DNA of 64,000 nt from Candidatus Mycalebacterium zealandia (GTDB taxonomy: Bacteria > Desulfobacterota_D > UBA1144 > Nemesobacterales > Mycalebacteriaceae), in NCBI GenBank assembly GCA_014075295.1, contig CP046180.1, positions 310,001 through 374,000 on the forward strand, written 5' to 3'. Below, piece after piece: positions 8,298 through 17,517 of this stretch; position 1 is the first letter of the stretch, and every line of letters begins with the position of its first letter. The notes under the pieces are model-generated. The model saw only the letters and a list, made by a program, of their open reading frames with translations, did no database searches and had not been told where the DNA came from. The translations under genes and the position numbers were made by a program.

Positions 8298-11200
8298 ATG
8301 CATTTAATCGCGACCATACCGGGAGGCTGGAATCCGGGCGAGGACGACGGGGTTTTTTTCATAGACCAGACTCCGGGGGATATTGTTTTTCTGTCCGCCG
8401 CCGACACAGATATTTTCTGTCTTAATTCCGCTTATTCAAAAATCAATTCGCGCGCGAAAAAAATTCCTTCTTTGCGCATGGCAAATCTCACATATCTCAA
8501 ACGCGAACTTTCAGTTGATAATTACGTTGATTCCGTTGTGAGTGGCGCGCGCCTTGTTGTGGCGAGAATGCTCGGCGGAAAAAATTATTATCCGTATATC
8601 TGCGACCGCCTTGCGTTTGAGTGCGCGAAAAATAAAACGCCGCTTATTTTTCTTCCCGGAGACGACAGTCCCGACGTTGAATTAATGGCAATGTCTTCCG
8701 CGCCGGCCGACATTGTGCGCGGGGCGTGGAACTATTTTTCACGCGGCGGGGAGGAGAATTGTGAAAATTTTCTCAAACTTGTTTTTAACGACTTTTTCGG
8801 TTTTTCGCTTTCGCTTTCCCCACCCGAAGAAACGCCCGATATTTTCGTGCGTGATGTTTCCGCGCCGCCGGCAAAAAAACCTGACGCAAAAGCGGTAATT
8901 CTTGCTTACAGAAGCCACTACCTTTCGGGGAATATTTCGCCCGTTCAAAAACTCGCGGAAAAACTCACGGAAAAGGGTTTCGGTTCGTGCGCGGTTTTTG
9001 TGAAAAGTCTCAGAGAGGCGGAAGAAATAGCCGATTTGTCAAAAATTCTTTCGGACGGAAATTTTGATTTAATTTTGAATACCACAAGTTTTGCGCTTAA
9101 AGGCGCGGACGACGGAAAAGATTTTATTTTTGAGAAAATAAATGTTCCGGTTATTCAGACAGTTTTTGCCTCATGCTCCGAAGAAATCTGGCGGGAAAAT
9201 CTTTTCGGACTTTCGCCGACCGATATCGCAATAAATATATCTCTGCCCGAAATTGACGGAAAAATTGACTCCGGTCCCGTTTCCTTCAAACAAGCGCGCG
9301 GAAAAGATTCGCTCACAGATTCTGAAATTGTCCGCTACGCCCCTTATGAAGACGGATGCGCCCGCGCGGCGGTTTTTGCACGGTCATGGCTTGACCTCGC
9401 CCGCGCGAAAAATCCGGACAAAAAAATCGCGATAGTTATGCCCAACTATCCTTCGCGGGACGGACGGCTCGCCAACGGAGTTGGACTGGACACTCCCGAA
9501 AGCTGTGCTCTGATTCTTAAAAAACTTTCCGAATCCGGTTACGAGACGGGGCGCGATTTCCCCGAAACCGGCGCACGCCTTATGGAAATTCTCTCTCTCG
9601 GCGTTACAAATGACCCGGATTTTATGCATACAAGGGATTTTGAAATTTCTCTTTCTTTTGAACAGTTTCGCGGATTTTATTCCCGCCTTGCGCCCGAAAT
9701 GCGCGAACGCATTGAAGGGCACTGGGGAAAACCCGAAAATGACCCCCACATCAGAGACGGCGTTTTTCCACTGCCGGGAGTTTTGTTTGGCAATGTGTTT
9801 GTTTCAATCCAGCCGGAGCGCGGATACGGGCAGGATACGAAAGCGGTTTATCACTCGCCCGATATTCCGCCGCCTTTCCGCTATCTGGCGTTCTATTTCT
9901 GGATCTCAAAGGTTTTCCGCGCTTCCGCGGTAGTCCATCTCGGAAAGCACGGCAACCTTGAGTGGTTGCCCGGAAAAAGCGTTGCCCTTGATTCCGAAAC
10001 ATGCTTTCCGGCGGCGGTTTTCCCGCCGGTTCCGCATTTCTATCCGTTCATTGTGAACGATCCCGGTGAGGGCACCCAGGCTAAACGCCGCGCGCGCGCC
10101 GTGATTATAGACCACCTTGTTCCACCGATGGTTCGCGCCGACTCCTACGGAGACTATCTTCTGCTTGAACAGTTGATGGACGAATACTATCAGGCGTGGG
10201 GGCTTGACCCGGCAAGGGCTGAGTTTTTGAAGGGTAAAATCACCGACGCGGTTGAGCGGACGCGCCTGTATAAGGATTTGGACTGCGCGCCCGGCGATTT
10301 GGACGAAATTCTCACACGTCTTGACGCTTATCTGTGCGATATCAAGGAGTCTCAAATTCGTGGCGGGCTTCACATTCTTGGACAGCGTCCCGAGGGAAAC
10401 GCGCTTGCCGAAACCGTTGTCGCGCTTCACAGAATTCCTTCATCCGGAATTGCCGGCATAACACAGGCGCTTGCGGACGATATGGGGCTGGGTTTTGACC
10501 CTCTTGACTGCGATTACGGCGTGGCTCTGGGGCGCGAGGTTTCCGGAGAAAATTGCAGAACCGTTGGCGCGGCAACTGAAGCGCTTGAAAAAACGGTGCT
10601 TGAGAATGTCGCAACCGCAATCAAAACCGGCTCCACCGCACATATTGACGGCAAAAAGTTTCCCGGGTTCCTCGCGGTTGTCCGCACGGCACTGCGGACC
10701 ACTGTTCCGCGTCTTTCCGCCTGCACCGATGAGATTGGAAACCTTATCGGCGGTCTGGACGGGCGGTATGTTCCGTCCGGTTCATCAGGCGCGCCCACGC
10801 GCGGCAAGCCGGACGTTCTTCCCACCGGCAGAAACTTTCACTCGCTTGACACTCGCGGACTGCCGACCCGCGCCGCTTATGAGTTGGGGCGCAAAAGCGC
10901 TGACGCGCTCATCAAAAAGTACACTCAGGAAAACGGCGATTATCCCTCATCGGTTGGTATTTCGGTCTGGGGAACCTCAACAATGCGCACGGGCGGTGAT
11001 GACATCGCGCAGGCGTTTGCTCTGATGGGGCTGCGTCCCGTGTGGCGCGGCGAGAGCGGCAGGGTTGTGGATTTTGAGGTCCTTTCCCTCACGGAACTGG
11101 GCAGACCCAGAGTGGATGTTACTTTGCGGATTTCAGGGTTTTTCAGGGACGCTTTTCCCGAGCTCATTTCGCTCTTTAATTCCGCTGTTGAAAAGGTTGC

Positions 11201-12026
11201 CCTGATGGATGACGAGCCCGAAGACTTGAATCCTTTGAGAAGCCGACACTTACGGGAAAAATCTGAGTGGGTTGAAAGCGGGATTGACGAGGAAACGGCA
11301 CGGCAACGCTCTCTTTATAGGATTTTCGGTTCAAAACCCGGCTCCTATGGCGCGGGTTTGCAGTCCGCCATAGACTCGAAAAACTGGAGCGCTCCCGAAG
11401 ACCTCGCGATGATATACGTTAACTGGAGCGGCTACGCCTATGGCAAAAACGGACCTAAAACCGCCCACGAAACCTACCGCCGCCGCCTTGCGTGCATGGA
11501 GGTGGTTCTTCAAAATCAGGACAACCGCGAGCATGACATTCTGGATTCCGATGACTACTATCAGTTTCACGGTGGAATGGCGAACGCCTCACGCTCGGAG
11601 CGGGGAGAGATGCCGGCGGTCTATTTCGGCGATCATTCAAAGCCCGAAAGCCCCGGAATTAAAACCCTAAAAGAGGAAATTCTCAAAGTTTATCGTTCGC
11701 GAGTCGTTAACCCGAAGTGGATTAAGGGAATGAGGCGGCACGGATACAAGGGCGCTTTTGAAATGGCGGCGACTGTGGACTATTTGTTCGGCTATGACGC
11801 CACGACTGATGTTGTGGACGATTTTGTTTATGAAGGCGTGGCGCAGACCTATCTTTTTGACAGTGAGAACCTGAATTTTTTGAAAAATGCCAACCCGCGA
11901 GCGGCGGCGGAGATGGCGGAGAGAATTCTTGAGGCGGCCCAGCGCGGCATGTGGAAAAATCCCGCCGCTCAAACCCTTGAAAAACTGCGCGAGGTTTTTA
12001 CCGAAGCAGAAGCCGTTACCGAGTAG
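8298..12026 (+). CDS. cobN: Cobaltochelatase subunit CobN
   Basis: A 1242-residue CobN/ChlH-type large chelatase subunit that binds the corrinoid during ATP-dependent cobalt insertion. Recognisable blocks include MPNYPSRDGRLANGVGLDTPES, VVHLGKHGNLEWLPGKSVAL, PFIVNDPGEGTQAKRRARAVIIDHLVPP, GLHILGQRP and the late WVNWSGYAYG-like and YDATTDVVDDFVYE segments. Length matches CobN. No CobS or CobT AAA+ partner is in this window, so they, or ChlI/ChlD substitutes, must be elsewhere. The gene ends the cobalamin run, 18 bases after cobW. Confidence 0.95.
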   Translation: MHLIATIPGGWNPGEDDGVFFIDQTPGDIVFLSAADTDIFCLNSAYSKINSRAKKIPSLRMANLTYLKRELSVDNYVDSVVSGARLVVARMLGGKNYYPYICDRLAFECAKNKTPLIFLPGDDSPDVELMAMSSAPADIVRGAWNYFSRGGEENCENFLKLVFNDFFGFSLSLSPPEETPDIFVRDVSAPPAKKPDAKAVILAYRSHYLSGNISPVQKLAEKLTEKGFGSCAVFVKSLREAEEIADLSKILSDGNFDLILNTTSFALKGADDGKDFIFEKINVPVIQTVFASCSEEIWRENLFGLSPTDIAINISLPEIDGKIDSGPVSFKQARGKDSLTDSEIVRYAPYEDGCARAAVFARSWLDLARAKNPDKKIAIVMPNYPSRDGRLANGVGLDTPESCALILKKLSESGYETGRDFPETGARLMEILSLGVTNDPDFMHTRDFEISLSFEQFRGFYSRLAPEMRERIEGHWGKPENDPHIRDGVFPLPGVLFGNVFVSIQPERGYGQDTKAVYHSPDIPPPFRYLAFYFWISKVFRASAVVHLGKHGNLEWLPGKSVALDSETCFPAAVFPPVPHFYPFIVNDPGEGTQAKRRARAVIIDHLVPPMVRADSYGDYLLLEQLMDEYYQAWGLDPARAEFLKGKITDAVERTRLYKDLDCAPGDLDEILTRLDAYLCDIKESQIRGGLHILGQRPEGNALAETVVALHRIPSSGIAGITQALADDMGLGFDPLDCDYGVALGREVSGENCRTVGAATEALEKTVLENVATAIKTGSTAHIDGKKFPGFLAVVRTALRTTVPRLSACTDEIGNLIGGLDGRYVPSGSSGAPTRGKPDVLPTGRNFHSLDTRGLPTRAAYELGRKSADALIKKYTQENGDYPSSVGISVWGTSTMRTGGDDIAQAFALMGLRPVWRGESGRVVDFEVLSLTELGRPRVDVTLRISGFFRDAFPELISLFNSAVEKVALMDDEPEDLNPLRSRHLREKSEWVESGIDEETARQRSLYRIFGSKPGSYGAGLQSAIDSKNWSAPEDLAMIYVNWSGYAYGKNGPKTAHETYRRRLACMEVVLQNQDNREHDILDSDDYYQFHGGMANASRSERGEMPAVYFGDHSKPESPGIKTLKEEILKVYRSRVVNPKWIKGMRRHGYKGAFEMAATVDYLFGYDATTDVVDDFVYEGVAQTYLFDSENLNFLKNANPRAAAEMAERILEAAQRGMWKNPAAQTLEKLREVFTEAEAVTE

Positions 12027-12078
12027 CGGGTAAACCTCTATTCAAAAACACTGCGAATTGTTGTAGTCTGAATCTGTT

Positions 12079-13110
12079 ATGAACATAGCAGTTGCAGGTT
12101 ACGGATACTGGGGACCTAATCTCGCGCGCAATTTTGCTTCCCTGGACGGCGTAACCCTGAAAGCCATTTGCGATGAGGACTCGAGTCTTCTGGAAAAAGC
12201 GCGCAAAAATCATCCGCTTATTTCCACCACGGAAGACTTTGAGGACATTACCTCCGATGAGTCAATAGATGCCGTCTGGTCAATAGATGCCGTCTGTCTG
12301 GCAACTCCCGCGCTAACGCACGCCGAGCTCGGCTTGCACGCCCTGAAGGCGGGGAAACACGTTCTGGTTGAAAAACCGATGGCTACCACTTCCGCCGATT
12401 GTGAAAAAATGACAAATGAGGCGGAGAAACGCGGTCTTGTTCTTATGGTTGATCATGTTTTTGCGTATTCGGGCGCGGTGCGCAAACTTGCCGCACTCGC
12501 TTCTGAAAAGTCGCTCGGAGAACTTTACTACTTTGATTCAACGCGCATCAATCTGGGCATTGTGCGCTCCGATGTGAATGTGCTGTGGGATTTGGCAATT
12601 CACGACCTTTCAATACTTTTTCAAGTAAATCCCGCCGAGCCGGTCGCGGTTTCCGCTTCGGGCGTTTCGCATATCAAGGGAAAACCCATCGACACGGCGT
12701 ATCTGACTCTGCATTACGACTCGTTTTTTATCGCGCATGTGCACGTGAGTTGGCTTGCGCCTGTAAAGATCAGGCGCACAACGGTTGCCGGCGATAAAAA
12801 AATGGCGATTTACGACGACACCGAGCAGGCGGAAAAACTCAAAATCTACGACAGCGGAATCAACACAAAATCGGCAAGCAGTGAGGACATCAAAAAACTG
12901 CTCATTGAATACCGTACGGGCGATATAAACTCTCCCAAACTTGATTCCTCGGAACCGCTTTTTCTCGCGGCGAAAGAGTTTTACGACTGCGTTCGCGAGA
13001 AGAAAGAACCGCTTACGGGCGCGTATGCCGGAGCGCAAATCGCGCGCGTTCTTGAAGCGGCGGACACTTCAATCAAACAAAACGGACAGAGGATTGACCT
13101 CTCTCGCTGA
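12079..13110 (+). CDS. Gfo/Idh/MocA family oxidoreductase with an internal six-residue duplication
   Basis: A 343-residue NAD(P)-dependent sugar dehydrogenase: Rossmann start MNIAVAGYGYWGPNLARNFA, then CLATPALTHAE, GKHVLVEKPMATT with the catalytic EKP lysine, and the C-terminal dehydrogenase domain. It probably oxidises a nucleotide-sugar for surface glycan synthesis, because a DegT-type aminotransferase follows two bases later. Residues SIDAVW and SIDAVC are encoded by an 18-base tandem duplication (12262-12297) just before the CLATP strand, a place where family members normally have no insert. Confidence 0.88.
   Translation: MNIAVAGYGYWGPNLARNFASLDGVTLKAICDEDSSLLEKARKNHPLISTTEDFEDITSDESIDAVWSIDAVCLATPALTHAELGLHALKAGKHVLVEKPMATTSADCEKMTNEAEKRGLVLMVDHVFAYSGAVRKLAALASEKSLGELYYFDSTRINLGIVRSDVNVLWDLAIHDLSILFQVNPAEPVAVSASGVSHIKGKPIDTAYLTLHYDSFFIAHVHVSWLAPVKIRRTTVAGDKKMAIYDDTEQAEKLKIYDSGINTKSASSEDIKKLLIEYRTGDINSPKLDSSEPLFLAAKEFYDCVREKKEPLTGAYAGAQIARVLEAADTSIKQNGQRIDLSR
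12262..12297 (+). repeat. 18-bp perfect-but-one tandem duplication inside a coding gene
   Basis: Two copies of an 18-base unit, 12262-12279 and 12280-12297, differ only at the last base. Being a multiple of three, the duplication keeps frame and adds six residues (SIDAVW then SIDAVC) to the Gfo/Idh/MocA protein near the nucleotide-binding domain. Confidence 0.9.
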
Positions 13111-13112
13111 AA

Positions 13113-14217
13113 ATGAAAAAAAGTTCCTTTTCTTGACCTTGCCTCTCAGCACTCCCCCATCGCGGATGAGATAAAACGCAGACTCGGGCGTGTTGTGGAT
13201 TCGGGCGCGTTTGTTCTCGGTTCCGAAGTTGAGAATTTTGAGCGTGAATTCGCCGGATATACGAACACGCGACATGCGGTTTGTGTCAACAGCGGAACAA
13301 GCGCGCTTCACCTTGCGCTTCTGGCTGCCGGAGTGGAGCGGGGTGATGAGATTGTTGTTCCCGCGATGACCTTCATCGCAACCGCGATGGCGGCAACCTA
13401 TATCGGCGCGGAGCCCGTCTGTGTTGATGTTGACCGTTTCTGTACGATGGACTCAGGCGCGCTGGAAAAAGCGATAACCTCGAAAACAAAGGTGATAATG
13501 CCCGTTCATCTCTACGGGCAACCCGCCGACATGGACCCGATAACTGATGTGGCGGAAAAACACGGAATTGCCGTTATTGAGGACGCTGCGCAAGCGCACG
13601 GCGCGGCGGACAATGGGCGCAAATGCGGTTCTCTGGGGCGCGTGGCGGCGTGGAGTTTTTATCCGGGTAAAAATCTCGGCGCGCTTGGCGAGGGCGGCGC
13701 GGTTACCACCGATGATGACGAGATCGCGGAAAAATGCCGCATCCTGCGCGACTGGGGGCAACGCGGGAAGGGAAACCATGTTGAAAAAGGATTTAATTAC
13801 AGAATGGACGCTTTTCAGGGCGCGGCGCTTGGCGTTAAACTGGAACACATTGAGAGGTGGACAAATTTGAGAATTTCCGCCGCTGATTATTACCGAGAAA
13901 AACTCGCGCGCTTGAATGGTATTGAAACCCTGCCGGTGAGGGAAAACGCCAGATGCGTGTGGCATATTTTTCCGATAATGGTGGAAAACAGGGACGAAGT
14001 CGCCCAGTACTTGCGCGATGCGGGCATAGGGGTTTCGGTTCATTATCCCTGCGCGGTTCATCTGCATCCGTGCTACAAGGATTTGGGATATAAAAAAGGC
14101 GATTTTCCGAACGCTGAAAAAATCGCCGAAAACGAACTTTCGCTCCCGATGTTTCCGGGTATAACCCGCGAACAGATTGACACGGTTGTAAACGCGCTTC
14201 GCGAGGCGGTTAAATGA
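13113..14217 (+). CDS. DegT/DnrJ/EryC1/StrS aminotransferase, frameshifted at codon 3
   Basis: A PLP-dependent sugar aminotransferase. The intact frame runs from GTG 13195 (340 residues), but the true N-terminus is encoded upstream in that frame as KKVPFLDLASQHSPIADEIK, the standard family opening. The only ATG (13113) is one base out of phase because the A run at 13116-13122 has seven A instead of six. Other landmarks are NSGTSALHLAL, EDAAQAHGA and the PLP lysine in SFYPGKNLGALGEGGA. It probably acts with the preceding dehydrogenase to make an aminosugar. If the frameshift is real, a product from GTG 13195 would lack about 27 residues. Confidence 0.85.
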
Positions 14218-14242
14218 GCAAAACAATAATGGAAGCGGAAAA

Positions 14243-14599
14243 ATGTTTAATTTAAAAACCAAACTTAATATCGCGCGGGGTTTTATCACAAAAAACCGCC
14301 CTTTTTATATTCAGTATTACATTCTTTCGCGGTGCAATCTTAATTGCAGACAGTGCAATATTGTTGAGGCGAATTCCGATCTTCAAACCGCCGGTTTTCA
14401 GACAACAAGAGAGCAGTTTGAACTTTGCAGGGAGGTGGGGGCGAAAGATATAAACATCAGTCTTGACTCGCTTATTCCCGCAAAACAGGAGTGTATAAAC
14501 GGCGGGATACCGAACTCGTGGCACCGCGCAATTGAGTGCATAATGGATTGCAATGAAATATTCGATCCACCCACCCGACGGCCTGCGACTCGTCCGTGA
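14243..14599 (+). pseudogene. Radical SAM protein remnant (internal deletion and lost 3' end)
   Basis: The N-terminus has the radical SAM cluster motif SRCNLNCRQCNIVEAN, binding a 4Fe-4S cluster and SAM. The next part jumps straight from EANSDL to QTAGFQTTREQFELC and DINISLDSL. In related proteins about 55-70 residues, including the GGEP SAM-binding motif, lie between these blocks. After IECIMDCNEIF (ending 14563) similarity stops and the frame closes 12 codons later. Two deletions have therefore removed the core and the C-terminal half. It follows the aminotransferase by 25 bases and probably belonged to the glycan region. Confidence 0.65.
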
Positions 14600-14735
14600 A
14601 ATCAACACCGTAATGAATTCTGTAGTATGTCGCGGCGAATAAGATTAATGACGCGAAATAAAACAGGACTTTTGCGGCTTTTGAGTCAACAAAAAGGGTT
14701 TGGCTTTGCGTGGCTGGGTTGCCGGAGTTTTCCAT
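14573..14735 (-). pseudogene. N-terminal fragment of a polytopic membrane protein (possible GT-C type)
   Basis: Read on the minus strand from ATG 14735, about 50 residues look like a natural membrane-protein start: a short polar lead, a hydrophobic helix KVLFYFASLILFAATYY, then RIHYGVDFTDES. An acidic DE pair after the first helix is typical of GT-C transferases of the dolichyl-phosphate-mannose type. Beyond about 14575 the frame runs antisense through the radical SAM remnant and loses this character. The gene appears cut off by a deletion that joined it tail-to-tail with that remnant. The family is a guess. Confidence 0.45.
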
Positions 14736-14904
14736 TCTTCAGTCCGATTTCCCGAAACCGGCTTTTGCCTGAGCACGCACGGTGGGTGTATCGGACTGAT
14801 AATCTATCAAATCTCCGTTCTGTCAAACTGCCGATAAGGGCGGCAAGAGGGTTTGTATTGATAAGAATTCCGGTTGGCGTTAGAATTGAATTTCCGGACG
14901 GAAT
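14736..14904. other. Non-coding gap between a broken minus-strand gene and the glycosyltransferase
   Basis: About 170 bases separate the start of the truncated minus-strand membrane gene from the ATG of the GtrB-like glycosyltransferase. I see no convincing gene on either strand, no clear sigma-70 promoter and no terminator hairpin. It presumably held the divergent promoters of the two genes. Confidence 0.4.
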
Positions 14905-15797
14905 ATGAAGAAATTATCGGTAATTTCACCCGCATTTAACGAAGAGAAAAACCTTCCCGCAGTTCACTCTGAACTTGTTCCCGCGCTTGAAGGGCTCGGA
15001 ATGGATTGGGAATGGATAATAATTGACGACCATTCAACAGATAAAACGCCCGATGTCATAAAACGGCTCTGCGAAAGCGACTCAAGAATAAAAGGGTTGC
15101 GAATGGCGGAAAATCAGGGTTCTCACGCGCTCTGTCTTTTCGGTTTGAGCAAGGCAAGAGGCGACTGCGCTGTACTTCTCGCCTCTGACGGACAGGATTC
15201 ACCTGAAAATATCGGGCGTCTTGCGGGTGAAATGAAAAAAAGCGGAAACAAGGTTGCTTGGCTCACGCGCGAAGAGGGCAGGGAAGACCCTTTTTTCAAG
15301 CGTTTCGCGGCGTGGGGCTTCTATTTTTTAATGCGCCGTGTTATGGGGATTTCTTCAATTCCGCCGGGCGGCGGCGATATGGTTCTTGTTGACGGCGCGG
15401 TTTTGGAGCGGTTGCGCGAAATAAAACGGAAAAACATCAACGTTCTGGTCGCAATCGCGGAACTGGGTTTTTCTCAAAGTTATGTCGCGGGGCAAAGACG
15501 CGCGCGAGTTCACGGAAAAACTAATTTTACCTTTGCAAAAAACATCGGTCTGTTTTTTGACACTCTGACGACTCTCAATTCCGCCGCGCCGTTGCGGCGA
15601 ATGACTCTTCCGGGATTTTTAACCGCCTTAACGGGTTTTGCGGCTTTTTCTTACGGAATTAATTTTTAGTTCCAGCCGTTCTTGTTCTGGGCGGCGCCGG
15701 GATGCTTACGCTCGGAGCGGCGGGCGAATACCTTTGGCGCAGGCGCGTCACCCCCGAATGGACGCCCGTTGTTGAATCCGAATGGGGCTCGCATTAG
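14905..15797 (+). CDS. GtrB/DPM1-like glycosyltransferase family 2, frameshifted near its C-terminus
   Basis: A GT2 enzyme that would load a sugar onto a polyprenyl-phosphate carrier. It opens with SVISPAFNEEKNLPAV, then IIIDDHSTDKT, ASDGQDSPENI and the amphipathic R-VHGKTNFTFAKN that precedes the C-terminal membrane helices. The first frame stops at 15667-15669. One base over, the sequence continues VPAVLVLGGAGMLTLGAAGEYLWRRR, the standard GtrB ending (lGxxGEYLxR). Adding one T to the T5 run at 15663-15667 restores the frame to TAG 15795. It likely pairs with the GtrA-domain protein at 17.5 kb. Confidence 0.85.
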
Positions 15798-16723
15798 TTT
15801 CCCCGAGCCCACTTCCAGGTTTTCTCAATTCCCTCTTTAAGACTGATTAGAGGTTTCCAGTCGAGAGTTTCTCCGGCGAGCGAGTTATCCAGAAAAATCC
15901 TGTCCACATCGCCGCTTTTTCTTGCGGCTTTTTCGGTTTTGACCTCTTTGCCCGAAACTTCGGCAAGGAGGTCAATAATCCGATTGAGTGAATTTTCCTT
16001 TCCCGTACAAATATTGAAAATTCCGCCCGCCCCGCCCGCACCAAGGTGTTCAGAGCAAATGGAGTTTGCCTTCGCGACATCGGAGCAATGAACATAGTCC
16101 CGTGTCTGCTCTCCGTCTCCGAATATGGTCGTTTTCGCGCCTTTTTTGTGATTTCCGCACAAAATCGCCACAATTCCGGTCATCTTTTCAATTCTCTGCC
16201 TTTCGCCGTAAACATTTGAATAGCGCAGGGAGGCAAAGTCAATTCCGCGCGCCGATTTGAAAAAACGCAGATAGTTTTCAACGCACAGTTTCGCTATGCC
16301 GTATGGCGACTCGGGATTTTGAGGAGTCTGTTCGTCCGTGGGCAGTTTTGACGCGTGTCCGTAAACCGCGCAGGTTGAGGCAAAAACAAATTTTTTAACG
16401 CCGTGTTCGGCGCAAAGATTGAGCAGGTTCAGTGAACCGGCGATGTTGATGTCCGCGTCATGCGCGGGATCTTCGGCGGAAACCCTCACATCTATCTGCG
16501 CCGCGTGGTGGTTGATAATGTCCGGCTTGAAGGACGAGAAGATTTTATTTAAAGCTCCGGCGTCCCTTATGTCGCATTTTTCAAATTCAGCTTCGGGCGC
16601 AATGTTTTCCTCTTTTCCCGTGGACAAATCATCAATAATTAAAACTTTATGCCCGTTTTCCAGAAGTTCGCGGCAGATATGCGAGCCAATGAAACCGGCG
16701 CCGCCGGTGAGTATGGTTTTCAT
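15794..16723 (-). CDS. NAD-dependent epimerase/dehydratase (UDP-glucose 4-epimerase-like)
   Basis: A 309-residue extended short-chain dehydrogenase. The Rossmann motif is MKTILTGGAGFIGSHICREL, followed by IIDDLSTG, the catalytic triad region FASTCAVYG and SPYGIAKLCVE (YxxxK), then LRYSNVYGERQ. It probably interconverts a UDP-sugar such as UDP-Glc/UDP-Gal for the glycan genes around it. Its stop overlaps that of the convergent glycosyltransferase within four bases (15794-15797). It is shorter than E. coli GalE, as in many GalE-like paralogues. Confidence 0.9.
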   Translation of the reverse strand: MKTILTGGAGFIGSHICRELLENGHKVLIIDDLSTGKEENIAPEAEFEKCDIRDAGALNKIFSSFKPDIINHHAAQIDVRVSAEDPAHDADINIAGSLNLLNLCAEHGVKKFVFASTCAVYGHASKLPTDEQTPQNPESPYGIAKLCVENYLRFFKSARGIDFASLRYSNVYGERQRIEKMTGIVAILCGNHKKGAKTTIFGDGEQTRDYVHCSDVAKANSICSEHLGAGGAGGIFNICTGKENSLNRIIDLLAEVSGKEVKTEKAARKSGDVDRIFLDNSLAGETLDWKPLISLKEGIEKTWKWARGN

Positions 16724-16784
16724 TGGAGTTTGAATATATTATTATTATGTATCAAGTGCAAATCTGTATTATATTGAACACTTT

Positions 16785-16877
16785 ATGAGCATCGCTGAAG
16801 ATTTAGTTATACGCTCTGTCAGAGCTTTGGCTGAAACGGACGGGATTGAAAGAACTTTCCGGCTGCGGGCGTTTTAA
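16785..16877 (+). CDS. Possible 30-residue peptide ahead of the GNAT gene
   Basis: ATG 16785 starts a short frame (MSIAEDLVIRSVRALAETDG, then ten more residues) ending TAA 16877, 21 bases before the acetyltransferase ATG. It follows an AT-rich divergent region. There is no clear ribosome-binding site and no family I recognise. It could be a remnant of a larger gene, a leader peptide or chance. Confidence 0.25.
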   Translation: MSIAEDLVIRSVRALAETDGIERTFRLRAF

Positions 16878-16898
16878 GAAAAAAAGGAAACTATCTTC

Positions 16899-17453
16899 AT
16901 GAAAATCTCCAAAGCGGAAGGGTTAACGGTGTCATTTCGTTTTGTCCGGGAAGATGATGCCGAGTTTATCTTGAATTTGCGTCTTGATCCCGAACTCGGG
17001 CTTTACTTGTCTCCGACAGACCCTTCCGTTGAAAAACAACGTGAGTGGCTTGCGGAATATAAACGGCGCGAGGAGGCGGGCGAAGAGTATTTCTACATAA
17101 TCACCAACAATAAAAACGGAAAAAGATGCGGTACCGCAAGACTGATTATCAAAGAAGAACATTTTGAATTTGGAAGTTTTATTTTGAATAGTGATAAAAC
17201 TCCCACGGCATCTATTGAAACGGCTCTTTTTATCTACCATACGGGTTTTGACAATCTTAATTTTGAAAAAGCACATTTTAATGCCAACAAGGAGAATATT
17301 CGCGTAGTTAAATTTCATGAAAAAATGGGAGTGCGGATAATTGGTGAAGTGGAAACCGGAGTGGGAATTGAACATCTTTACGAAATGGATTTACGTGATT
17401 GGGCGAAACTCCGTGAAAAATTCAAAGCATTTATTGTAAAGGACTTGAATTAA
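16899..17453 (+). CDS. GNAT family N-acetyltransferase
   Basis: A 184-residue GNAT-fold protein of the RimJ/PseH style. It has FRFVREDDAEFILNLRLDP at the N-terminus, FYIITNNKNGKRCGTARL in the central strands, an acetyl-CoA-loop region around EFGSFILNSD...ASIETALFIYHTGFDNLNFEKAHFNANKENIRVVKFHEKMG and a C-terminal Y. Its place between the epimerase and the GtrA fusion, near a sugar aminotransferase, suggests it acetylates an aminosugar; this is inferred. Base use is a little more AT-rich than its neighbours. Confidence 0.85.
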   Translation: MKISKAEGLTVSFRFVREDDAEFILNLRLDPELGLYLSPTDPSVEKQREWLAEYKRREEAGEEYFYIITNNKNGKRCGTARLIIKEEHFEFGSFILNSDKTPTASIETALFIYHTGFDNLNFEKAHFNANKENIRVVKFHEKMGVRIIGEVETGVGIEHLYEMDLRDWAKLREKFKAFIVKDLN

Positions 17454-17517
17454 AGGAATTCTAATTGCGGCGAAGATTTACCTTATTGCCGCGAAAAAAA
17501 TAGATTTTCCTGAATTT

